A stretch of 64,000 nt of DNA, taken from the NCBI GenBank assembly GCA_020632475.1, contig JACKFM010000003.1:62001-126000 (forward strand). The letters run 5' to 3'. A program made the position numbers and the translations under genes. Every line of letters starts with the position of its first letter. The stretch's first letter is position 1. A model generated the notes under the pieces. The model searched no databases and had not been told where the DNA came from. It saw only the letters and a list, made by a program, of their open reading frames with translations. Source of the stretch: Candidatus Omnitrophota bacterium. Lineage in GTDB: Bacteria; Omnitrophota; Omnitrophia; Omnitrophales; Aquincolibacteriaceae. Below are positions 56,843 through 64,000 of this stretch, in pieces.

Positions 56843-59680
56843 ATGGAACAAAAACAGAATTCTAAAAATTATAAAGACACACTCAATCTGCCTAAAACCT
56901 CATTTGCCATGAAGGCCAATCTTGCCCAACGTGAGCCTGAGATGCTTAAGCTTTGGGAAAATGAGGGGCTTTACGCGTCGATCCGCAAGAAATCGGCCGG
57001 GAAAACCCAATATATTCTGCATGACGGCCCCCCTTATGCGAACGGTAAGATCCATATCGGACATGCCTTGAATAAAATTTTAAAAGATATCATTGTGAAG
57101 TACAAAACTATGAGCGGATATGATGCGCTTTATGTTCCGGGCTGGGACTGTCACGGACTTCCGATTGAGCACCAATGCCTTAAAGACATGGGCAAACGCA
57201 AGGATGAAGTCGAACGTGTCGCTTTCCGTAAACAGGCCCGCCAATATGCCGAAAAATTCATCGCCACGCAGCGCGAGGATTTTAAACGCCTGGGCATTAT
57301 GGGCCAGTGGCAGGAGCCTTATTTGACCATGAATTACGGTTATCAGGCCGCGATTGCCGAATCTTTTCTCTCCCTCTATGAAAAGGGATTTATTTATCAG
57401 GATTTAAAACCCGTGCCCTGGTGCTTTGACTGTGAAACCGCGCTGGCCGATGCGGAACTGGAGTATGCGGATAAAACTTCGACAGCGGTTTATGTTAAAT
57501 TTCCTGTCGATCCTGAGTCCTTTAACCTTAAATTTAAATATCAGCCGGCGAAGCCCCTTTCTTTTTTGGCCTGGACGACTACACCCTGGACGCTGCCTGC
57601 GAATGTCGGATTGGCGGTCAATCCGAAGTTGAGTTATATCGTTATGGAATCGGCCGATGAAATGATCATTGTTGCTGAAGCGCTGTCGCTTACGATTAAG
57701 AACCTGAGCGAGCACTTCAAAGCAGAAAGAAATATCCCAGGCGAGGATTTGTCAGGGCTTTTTTATCATCATCCGTTTATTGACCGTAAAGGTGAGGTCA
57801 TTGCCGCCGACTATGTTTCGGCTGAAGACGGAACCGGTATTGTCCATATTGCTCCCGGGCATGGAGAAGATGACTATTTTTATGGTCATGTGAAAAATAA
57901 ATTGCCGATTTTATCGCCCGTGGATCATAAAGGGCGCTTTAGCGATGAATTCCCTCCGGCAGCCGGAATCCATGTTTTCAAAGCCAATGACATGATTATT
58001 GAAATTCTTTCCGGTAAAGGTGCTCTTTTGCACAGTGATGCCCATGCGCATTCATACCCGCATTGCTGGCGCTGTAAAAAACCGATTCTTTTCCGTGCGA
58101 CCGAACAATGGTTTATGAAAATTGATCACCGTGATTTGCGGCAGCGGATGCTTAAAGCCATTGAAAAAGAGATTTGTTTTACACCCGATTGGGGAAAACG
58201 AAGAATCGGCTCCATGGTGGAAACCCGGCCCGAGTGGTGCCTATCCCGTCAAAGATACTGGGGAGTTCCGATTCCCATGATCGGCTGTAAAAACTGTACC
58301 GGTCAATTCTTTGTGACTGAGTCCAAAGCAATCATTGCAGACCTTTTTGAGAAAGAAGGCGCCGACTGCTGGTTCAGCCGCCCGGTGTCGGACTTTCTGC
58401 CCGAAGGATTCTCTTGTCCGAGTTGCGGGAAACAGGATTTTTACCGTGAAGAAGACATTGTTGACGTCTGGTTTGATTCGGGCGTCAGTCACCAGGCCGT
58501 ATTAAGAAAAACAACGGGTCTGAATTTCCCGGCAGATTTATATCTTGAAGGATCCGATCAGCACCGCGGATGGTTTCAGAGTTCTTTGACGACCTCAATG
58601 GCGCTTGAGGAAACGCCGCCTTTTAAGGGCGTTTTGACCCACGGCTTCGTTATGGACGGCGAAGGTAAAAAAATGTCGAAATCCGCAGGCAATGTCGTAG
58701 CCCCTCAGGATGTGATGAAGGAATTCGGGGCCGATATCCTGAGACTCTGGGTCTCTTCATGTGCTTATGAATATGATGTCCGTCTTTCCAAGGATATCTT
58801 AAAACAACTGGCCGATGCCTATCGCAAGATTCGAAATACATTTCGTTATATGCTCTCTAACCTTTTTGATTATGATCCGGCTGTAAACAAGGTACCCTTT
58901 GAACAGTTGCACCCTCTGGATCAATGGGCTGTGGCACATACCGATCAGATGATCGACCAGGTGGAGACCAAGTATCAGGCTTTTGAATTCCACCAGATTT
59001 ATCAATTAGTCCATCATTTTTGTGTGATTCACTTAAGCGGATATTACTTTGATATTCTTAAGGATATCCTCTATACCTCCGGTGCCGATTCCGCCAGAAG
59101 GCGTTCCGCACAGACGGCGCTTTTTTATATTCTGACCCGGCTGACCAAGGTTTTGACGCCGATTCTACCGTTTACGATGGATGAAGTCTGGCGGGCATTT
59201 GAACTTGAACGGGGAATTCCTTCGGTGCATTTAAGCGAAATGGCCTTTGGCAAGGCTGAGTGGAATAAAGATCTCTATCAGACATGGCAGGATATTCGTA
59301 ATATCCGCAATGCGGTTACACTTTGCCTTGAAAAAAAACGCGAAGAAAAGATCATCGGTGCAAATCTGGATGCAAAGGTCATTTTATCCAGCGAGGATCC
59401 AGCGGTCGAAGAACTGCTCAAGGCGAATTTGAATCATCTGCCGGCTGTTTTTGTGGTTTCACAGGTAGAATATGACGTTCAGACCGGCCAGGAGGTTCAG
59501 ACCGTGCAGTACGAATCCCTTACACTCCAGAAGACGGCTGTTTTTAAGGTCTCGGTACAAAAAGCCGATGGTCATAAATGCGTTCGGTGTTGGAATTACT
59601 CTTCCGGGGTCGGCCAGGACGCTCAGGATCCTGAACTTTGTGAGAAGTGTTTGAAGGCTGTTCGTCAGTTAACCCCATAG
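56843..59680 (+). CDS. ileS: Isoleucyl-tRNA synthetase
   Basis: 945 residues, complete. HIGH motif is KIHIGHALNK, KMSKS motif is KKMSKSAGN. The CP1 editing domain shows WTTTPWTLPANVGLAVNP. A C-terminal zinc finger (C-x2-C..C-x2-C: CVRCWN and CEKC) places it in the bacterial clade sensitive to mupirocin, as in E. coli. It starts 48 bases after the nucleoside phosphorylase gene. The histidine-kinase gene follows after 30 bases. Confidence 0.97.
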   Translation: MEQKQNSKNYKDTLNLPKTSFAMKANLAQREPEMLKLWENEGLYASIRKKSAGKTQYILHDGPPYANGKIHIGHALNKILKDIIVKYKTMSGYDALYVPGWDCHGLPIEHQCLKDMGKRKDEVERVAFRKQARQYAEKFIATQREDFKRLGIMGQWQEPYLTMNYGYQAAIAESFLSLYEKGFIYQDLKPVPWCFDCETALADAELEYADKTSTAVYVKFPVDPESFNLKFKYQPAKPLSFLAWTTTPWTLPANVGLAVNPKLSYIVMESADEMIIVAEALSLTIKNLSEHFKAERNIPGEDLSGLFYHHPFIDRKGEVIAADYVSAEDGTGIVHIAPGHGEDDYFYGHVKNKLPILSPVDHKGRFSDEFPPAAGIHVFKANDMIIEILSGKGALLHSDAHAHSYPHCWRCKKPILFRATEQWFMKIDHRDLRQRMLKAIEKEICFTPDWGKRRIGSMVETRPEWCLSRQRYWGVPIPMIGCKNCTGQFFVTESKAIIADLFEKEGADCWFSRPVSDFLPEGFSCPSCGKQDFYREEDIVDVWFDSGVSHQAVLRKTTGLNFPADLYLEGSDQHRGWFQSSLTTSMALEETPPFKGVLTHGFVMDGEGKKMSKSAGNVVAPQDVMKEFGADILRLWVSSCAYEYDVRLSKDILKQLADAYRKIRNTFRYMLSNLFDYDPAVNKVPFEQLHPLDQWAVAHTDQMIDQVETKYQAFEFHQIYQLVHHFCVIHLSGYYFDILKDILYTSGADSARRRSAQTALFYILTRLTKVLTPILPFTMDEVWRAFELERGIPSVHLSEMAFGKAEWNKDLYQTWQDIRNIRNAVTLCLEKKREEKIIGANLDAKVILSSEDPAVEELLKANLNHLPAVFVVSQVEYDVQTGQEVQTVQYESLTLQKTAVFKVSVQKADGHKCVRCWNYSSGVGQDAQDPELCEKCLKAVRQLTP

Positions 59681-59710
59681 TACCGCCGGGTCCTATTTTT
59701 TGAGGGATTT

Positions 59711-61243
59711 ATGATCTTTTACCTTAAAAAGCGCAAAAGACTTTTAGCAAAAATCACTGTCGGATTAGCTTTGTTTTTTCTGGGAGCCGGTTCTTTTGCC
59801 GTTTTTTCATTTCTTTCCCGAAAATTTTTCTCGACGCATTGGGCAGAACAATCCCAGGCCGTCATTGTGTTGATGACGCTCATTTCTTTGCTTGCCTATA
59901 AACCGGTGGACCGTTGGGTCACCCATTTCTTTAATCAATATCTTTTTAAGAAAAAGAGTTATGCCCATCTGGTCTTGATGAATCTGACCAAGGAACTTGA
60001 TTTAATTTTTGACTTTCAGGAGATGGCCAATTTAATTGTCAATACCTTCGGCGAGGTGATGAATTTAAAAACCGTCGCGCTTTTAACCGCCTCGGAAAGT
60101 CCGGGGCAATTTGAGATTTCGGCCGCGTACGGCTGGCCCCTTTCAGAGCATCGCAGGTTTCGCTGCAGTAAGAAATCACCGCTTCTTTTAATGATTCGAA
60201 CAGGCGGGGAGCATGTCCTGGTGCGCAATCAGGTGGCAAAGTCTTTTACGTGGCAGGAAACGAACCGCCTTCTTCATGATTTTGACCGTCTCCGGGCTAA
60301 CTGGGTTATTCCCTTTTTTGTCAAAGATGAGTTTGTCGGGTTGCTCGCTTTTTCCGCTTTTGATCCGGAGCGGACATTTGACGATAATGACTTTTATTTT
60401 TTTAGAGAATTTGCCGGCATGATCGCTAAAAATTTATATAAAAGCCAAAAATTTTTAGAGCTTAAACGCTATAACGACCAACTTCAGGACGCCCAATCCA
60501 GGATATTGCAAAAGACCAAATTGGATGCAATCGAACAGCTGGCCACAGGCATTGCCCACGAAATTCATAACCCTCTGACGATTATCTCCGGAAAAGCGCA
60601 AGTCCTTTTGCTGCAATCAGATAAGAAAAAAAATGACTCGCGAGTTGAGGATGTTCTTAAAACGATTGTGAAGCAAACAAAGCGTGCCGCCGATATAACA
60701 AGAAAGCTTTTGATGTTTTCACAGAGCTCCGGGGCACCGAAAGAAGAAATTCAACTTGAGCAGGTGCTTGAGGATACGATCGCGCTTGTGTCCTATCAGA
60801 CATCGCTTGACGGCATCCGTATTTTAAAGACGCTTGATCATAAGCTGCCCCCGTTATTTGCAAATGTCCATGAAATGCGTGAGATCTTTCTCAATTTGAT
60901 TCTCAATGCGGTTCAGGCTATCGGAACCGAGGGAACGATTCGTGTTTTAATGAATTATGCGAAAGCCGACGAATTAATAGAAATTCAGATATCGGATACC
61001 GGAAAGGGTATTGAGCCTGAAAATCTGGGAAAGGTGTTTAACCCCTTTTTTACAACGCATCACAGTGCGCTCGGATTGGGGCTTTTTGTAACACAGCAAA
61101 TTGTTCATCATTATGGTGGTTCAATACGTGTTGAAAGTAATCCCGATGAAGGCAGCCTGTTTATTGTCCAGTTGCCTTGCGGCGACATAAGCCGGAATTT
61201 AACAAAAGATAAACGTTCATCCGGAATTTCAGAAGGGAAATAA
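59711..61243 (+). CDS. Membrane-bound sensor histidine kinase with GAF-like domain
   Basis: 510 residues. Two N-terminal helices (about 14-36 and 54-68) with almost no periplasmic loop suggest cytoplasmic or membrane sensing. A GAF-like domain spans ~85-245. The phospho-accepting His283 sits in GIAHEIHNPLTII. The HATPase domain shows LNAVQAIG (N box), DTGKGIEP (G1) and LGLGLFV (G2). The kinase is probably the partner of the receiver gene starting 52 bases after it. Signal unknown; phosphotransfer target likely that receiver. Confidence 0.92.
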   Translation: MIFYLKKRKRLLAKITVGLALFFLGAGSFAVFSFLSRKFFSTHWAEQSQAVIVLMTLISLLAYKPVDRWVTHFFNQYLFKKKSYAHLVLMNLTKELDLIFDFQEMANLIVNTFGEVMNLKTVALLTASESPGQFEISAAYGWPLSEHRRFRCSKKSPLLLMIRTGGEHVLVRNQVAKSFTWQETNRLLHDFDRLRANWVIPFFVKDEFVGLLAFSAFDPERTFDDNDFYFFREFAGMIAKNLYKSQKFLELKRYNDQLQDAQSRILQKTKLDAIEQLATGIAHEIHNPLTIISGKAQVLLLQSDKKKNDSRVEDVLKTIVKQTKRAADITRKLLMFSQSSGAPKEEIQLEQVLEDTIALVSYQTSLDGIRILKTLDHKLPPLFANVHEMREIFLNLILNAVQAIGTEGTIRVLMNYAKADELIEIQISDTGKGIEPENLGKVFNPFFTTHHSALGLGLFVTQQIVHHYGGSIRVESNPDEGSLFIVQLPCGDISRNLTKDKRSSGISEGK

Positions 61244-61294
61244 ATATTCCCACCGGGGCTAAAAATTTACCGGAGCCATAAAGGAGGCGTCAAA

Positions 61295-61681
61295 ATGGCC
61301 AAATTACTTGTTGTTGATGATGAGATTGAAATCTGTGAATTTTTAAAGCTGTTTTTTGAAGAGCGAGGATATCAGGTTTCGACCGCGCAATCAGGCGAGG
61401 AGGCTTTAAGAAAGCTGGATGATCAGGTGCATCATGTTGTTTTGCTTGATATCCATATGCCCGGTGTTGACGGTTTAATGACGCTTAAAGAGATTAAAGG
61501 CCGTAATTATGGGATCAAAGTGATTATGGTGACGGCCTTAGAGACCCGTGATAAGATTGAAGAAGCCATGCGGCTTGGGGCTGATAATTATATTACCAAG
61601 CCGTTGAGTCTGGAGTATTTGGAACGGGATGTTCAGGAAAAAGTGGCTCAGCTTGCCCGAAGCGGTAAGATTCTTCTTTGA
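61295..61681 (+). CDS. Single-domain response regulator, partner of the adjacent kinase
   Basis: 128 residues, receiver only: VVDDE at the start, phospho-acceptor Asp52 in VVLLDIHMPGVDG, Thr in VTALE, and Lys102 in YITKPLSL. AAGGAGG precedes the ATG. Coming just after the kinase gene, it most likely receives its phosphate. Without an output domain it must act on another protein; such two-gene modules often feed a wider relay. It resembles the orphan receiver at 26609 in length and layout. Confidence 0.92.
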   Translation: MAKLLVVDDEIEICEFLKLFFEERGYQVSTAQSGEEALRKLDDQVHHVVLLDIHMPGVDGLMTLKEIKGRNYGIKVIMVTALETRDKIEEAMRLGADNYITKPLSLEYLERDVQEKVAQLARSGKILL

Positions 61682-61896
61682 GTTTATTGATTTTATGGGG
61701 CTTGAGGCAAAAGTATCGGGAACAATATCGCCGGCATTGACGGAGTACTAGCCTTTTCATCGTCTCATCCCCATGGGTTTGTCAACTTGCTTCCCGGTTT
61801 AAATAAAAATTCAGACATAAAACCAGCCCTGAGTTAAGCCCCTATTTGCATTTTGTCCCCCTTTAATTGTTAGCTCTTAATTTTTTGATTTTGAAG

Positions 61897-61924
61897 TTGC
61901 GCTCCGGATATCTTTCAGTATAAT
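61897..61924 (+). promoter_or_regulatory. Promoter for the dksA-lspA-lgt operon
   Basis: TTGCGC, 16-base spacer, perfect TATAAT. Start near 61931 gives a 30-base leader before the GTG at 61961. The rest of 61682-61960 shows no gene or obvious structure. Confidence 0.55.
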
Positions 61925-61960
61925 GAGGACTTCCTTTTTAACGATTCAAGCGAGGTTCCC

Positions 61961-62401
61961 GTGGAAGAATTAAGCAAAAAAGACAAACAGAAGCTGATCG
62001 ATAAAAATCGTAAACGTTTTACTCAAAAGGAGTTAGATGGATATAAACAAATCCTTCTTGAGATTAAGAGTAAAATCAGCGGGGAACTGCGTCATCTTGA
62101 AGAAGACAGCTTAAATCGAAGCCAAAGAGATGCGGCTGGAGACCTTTCGGGATACTCTTTGCATATGGCCGACGTTGCCTCTGACAATTTCGACCGCGAG
62201 CTTGTTCTTGGTTTAGCCTCTAAAGAGCAGGATCTTTTGAACTTAATTCAGCAGGCTTTGCATAAACTGGATGAAGGGACTTTCGGTTTATGCGAAAAAA
62301 CTTATAAACCGATTACCAAGAAGCGCCTTTCGGTAATGCCTTATGCCCGCCTATGTCTGGAAGCACAGGAACAGGAAGAAAAGGAAAGACAGCAATCCTA
62401 A
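61961..62401 (+). CDS. DksA/TraR-family regulator with a reduced zinc site
   Basis: 146 residues. A coiled-coil hairpin (about 22-105) has acidic tip residues around DLSGYSLHMADVASDN. The C-terminal finger should have four Cys but here keeps two: Cys111, Thr114, Cys132, Ala135 (C-x2-T-x17-C-x2-A). The fold-defining RLSVMPYARLC is intact. DksA proteins bind the RNA polymerase secondary channel and, with ppGpp, control initiation. The Cys/Thr/Cys/Ala set resembles the zinc-independent DksA2 paralogues of Pseudomonas. The start is GTG. lspA begins inside its last 49 bases. Confidence 0.9.
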   Translation: MEELSKKDKQKLIDKNRKRFTQKELDGYKQILLEIKSKISGELRHLEEDSLNRSQRDAAGDLSGYSLHMADVASDNFDRELVLGLASKEQDLLNLIQQALHKLDEGTFGLCEKTYKPITKKRLSVMPYARLCLEAQEQEEKERQQS

Positions 62402-62910
62402 CACAGTTTTATGGCGTTGCTTTTCTTATTCTCATTCTTGACCAACTCACAAAATTTATAGCCTCCCTGAAGTTAATTTCCGGTGAAAGTTTTCCGGTCA
62501 TTGAAAATATTTTTCACCTGACCCTTGTCCATAACAAGGGAATTGCCTTCGGCTTTTTTTACGAGCATCCGCTTATCTTACTTTCGCTCATCAGCTTAAG
62601 TATTCTTATTCTGGCTTTTTTTGCTTTCCGGCATTGTTCGGATCGGTGCCGGATGTTTGGGGAAGGGCAGACGATGAATATCGGAAAACATCCGGATTTG
62701 ATCGCATTTGCTTTTATTTTGGGAGGGGCTGCGGGTAATTGGCTTGACCGGATCCGTTACGGGGCCGTGATTGATTTTTTAGATTTCCGGATATGGCCGG
62801 TTTTTAACGTTGCTGATTCAGCTATTACCGTGGGAGTCGGTCTTTACCTGATTTATTTTTTAAAACAACAAATTCATCAGAATGCGGAAACTTCTGAAAG
62901 AAGAGAGTGA
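62353..62910 (+). CDS. lspA: Lipoprotein signal peptidase (signal peptidase II)
   Basis: Aspartyl protease of the inner membrane cutting the signal peptide of diacylated prolipoproteins. Four hydrophobic helices; the catalytic Asp motifs are GGAAGNWLDRIRYGAVIDF (core GNWLDRI) and FNVADSAITVG (core NVADS). 185 residues. The chosen ATG at 62353 overlaps the DksA gene by 49 bases; no later ATG, GTG or TTG precedes the first helix, so the overlap may be real. The gene is followed by lgt with a TGATG junction. Confidence 0.93.
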   Translation: MSGSTGTGRKGKTAILTQFYGVAFLILILDQLTKFIASLKLISGESFPVIENIFHLTLVHNKGIAFGFFYEHPLILLSLISLSILILAFFAFRHCSDRCRMFGEGQTMNIGKHPDLIAFAFILGGAAGNWLDRIRYGAVIDFLDFRIWPVFNVADSAITVGVGLYLIYFLKQQIHQNAETSERRE

Positions 62911-63662
62911 TGAGGCCGGTTCTTTTTTCATTCGGAAAAATTCAGATTTATACCTATGGAACTCTCATTGCGGCGGGAGTTATGTGTGCTTTGTTTCTTA
63001 TGAGCCGGCAGGCGCGAAAAACCGGATTTCCCGAAACGGATAAAGTTTTTGATCTTGTTTTTATGGCCATTATTTCGGGTTTTCTAGGTGCCCGGATAGC
63101 CTATGTGATTGAGAATTTTGACTGGTACCGCACCCATCTGCTTGAAATTCCGGCTGTCTGGCAGGGCGGGCTTATTTTTTACGGAGGGCTGTTTGCCGGT
63201 CTTGCAGTGCTTATCGGGTACTTTCGTTTTCAAAAAATTCCGGTTTTAAAAGGATTCGATTTTTTAGTCCCTTATGTTGCATTGGTTCACTTTTTCGGAC
63301 GTCTGGGATGTTTTTTTAACGGTTGCTGTTACGGTAAAGCCTGTCATTCGGAGATTTTGCTGCGATGGTTTTCGCATCGCCCGCTTTTGCATCCGGCCCA
63401 GATTTATGAGGCGGTTTATGATTTAGGCCTTTTCTTTTTTCTCAGGGACTGTTATTCGCGCCGCCGTTTTGACGGTGAGATCACAGCTCAGTATTTTGCA
63501 CTCTATGCGCTGGGACGATTTGTCATTGAGTTCTTTCGAGATGGAAATTCCGGGTGGGGAGTGTTTACGTGGAATCAATGGGCCAGTCTTTTAATCCTAT
63601 TCGTTTGTCTGATGATACTTCTGGTTAAAATCCGGGAGGGGAAAAGTAAAAATCATGGCTGA
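62910..63662 (+). CDS. lgt: Prolipoprotein diacylglyceryl transferase
   Basis: Adds diacylglycerol to the lipobox Cys of prolipoproteins, the step before LspA acts. About seven membrane helices. The signature block is VHFFGRLGCFFNGCCYGKAC (key part GRLGCFFNGCCYG), the variant found outside Proteobacteria, and ALGRFVIEFFRDGN follows. 250 residues is normal. Start at ATG 62910 overlaps the lspA stop. Adjacent lspA and lgt make the two steps of lipoprotein maturation a single unit; lnt is not in view. Confidence 0.94.
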   Translation: MRPVLFSFGKIQIYTYGTLIAAGVMCALFLMSRQARKTGFPETDKVFDLVFMAIISGFLGARIAYVIENFDWYRTHLLEIPAVWQGGLIFYGGLFAGLAVLIGYFRFQKIPVLKGFDFLVPYVALVHFFGRLGCFFNGCCYGKACHSEILLRWFSHRPLLHPAQIYEAVYDLGLFFFLRDCYSRRRFDGEITAQYFALYALGRFVIEFFRDGNSGWGVFTWNQWASLLILFVCLMILLVKIREGKSKNHG

Positions 63663-64000
63663 TCAGGAAGTGGTTATTGAAGAAAATGTACGTAAGGAGA
63701 GGCTGGATGCTTATCTGGCGAAGTCGCTTGAAAATGATCATTCCCGGTCGCAGATTAAACTGATGATTAAAAGCGGTGAGATCAAAGTGAACGGTCATGA
63801 TGTTGCCCCGCATTATCAGGTCAAGCCCGGTGATAGAATTCAGATTAAATGGATTGCGCAACCGGACGATTCCATGCGCGCCGAAGAAATACCGATCGAT
63901 ATTCTTTATGAGGATGAGGATATTATTGTTGTAAACAAACCGGTGGGAATGGTTGTCCATCCCGCCCACGGGAATTGGCACCATACTCTGGTCAATGCAC
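63655..64000 (+). CDS. rluD: RluD-type 23S rRNA pseudouridine synthase, N-terminal part
   Basis: The first 115 codons before the window edge. Residues ~14-75 form an S4 RNA-binding domain (RLDAYLAK, SRSQIKLMIKSGEIKVNG); the catalytic domain begins at IPIDILYEDEDIIVVNKPVG (core YEDEDIIVVNKP), followed by MVVHPAHG. The catalytic Asp lies past the edge (expected in an HRLDxxTSG motif). The start overlaps lgt by eight bases. RluA, RluC and RluD share this layout; the S4 domain plus the lspA neighbourhood favours RluD, which modifies helix 69 of 23S rRNA. Confidence 0.88.
   Translation, partial: MADQEVVIEENVRKERLDAYLAKSLENDHSRSQIKLMIKSGEIKVNGHDVAPHYQVKPGDRIQIKWIAQPDDSMRAEEIPIDILYEDEDIIVVNKPVGMVVHPAHGNWHHTLVNA

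Overview
The window is a dense chromosomal segment, mostly on the + strand, from a Gram-negative bacterium. An outer membrane is indicated by a FadL-type porin at the left edge and by lpxA. Both lipoprotein-processing enzymes (lspA, lgt), a DOXP-type isoprenoid route (dxs, ispA) and an uncharacterised ABC/GldG/DUF4340 export cassette are also present. The gene mix and the proximity of many housekeeping genes resemble uncultured lineages such as Omnitrophota, but that placement is a guess and no rRNA is present to test it.

Layout. 1-9.9 kb: FadL porin (cut by the edge), mutM, a proline-rich secreted protein, a small membrane protein, an HD-GYP response regulator, an amino-acid permease, htpG, a bacteriohemerythrin and an Atg22-like MFS transporter. 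10.1-12.8 kb: an AT-rich three-gene surface-polysaccharide island (sulfotransferase, pyruvyl-transferase-like protein, glycosyltransferase). 12.9-20.7 kb: glyQ-glyS, ppdK, rpoD and apt. 20.7-28.5 kb: tRNA-Arg(CCT), the 5-formyl-THF cyclo-ligase gene, xseA-xseB-ispA-dxs, nadK, a receiver-only regulator, gltX and tRNA-Gln(CTG). 28.5-29.5 kb: palindromic-repeat arrays around a small orphan gene and tRNA-Leu(AAG). 29.5-32.8 kb: phosphohexomutase, manC and uppP, which feed envelope-glycan synthesis.

33-40 kb: an acyl-CoA dehydrogenase, sulfite reductase hemoprotein, an Nfu-type Fe-S scaffold and scpA-scpB. 40-47.3 kb: an aromatic amino-acid run (pheA, hisC, aroF, tyrA), then rpsA and fabF. 47.6-49.8 kb: lpxA and tyrS, divergently transcribed. 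49.8-54 kb: the four-gene ABC/GldG/DUF4340 cassette. 54-64 kb: yggS-proC-yggT, purine nucleoside phosphorylase, ileS, a histidine kinase with its receiver partner, a DksA-like protein with a reduced zinc site, lspA, lgt and the start of an RluD-type pseudouridine synthase.

Most genes overlap or sit within a few tens of bases of each other, so long operons are likely. The less ordinary content lies between genes. There are large imperfect palindromes (6195-6316 and 47388-47555) that look related, a 69-bp direct repeat (3276-3426) and hairpin arrays after tRNA-Gln and tRNA-Leu. Several good promoters lie so close to the start codon that leaderless mRNAs are likely. Among proteins, the notable points are a sigma-70 factor with a histone-like lysine-rich N-terminus, the DksA homologue carrying a Cys-Thr-Cys-Ala set, and an LpxA with Ala at the acyl-length ruler position.
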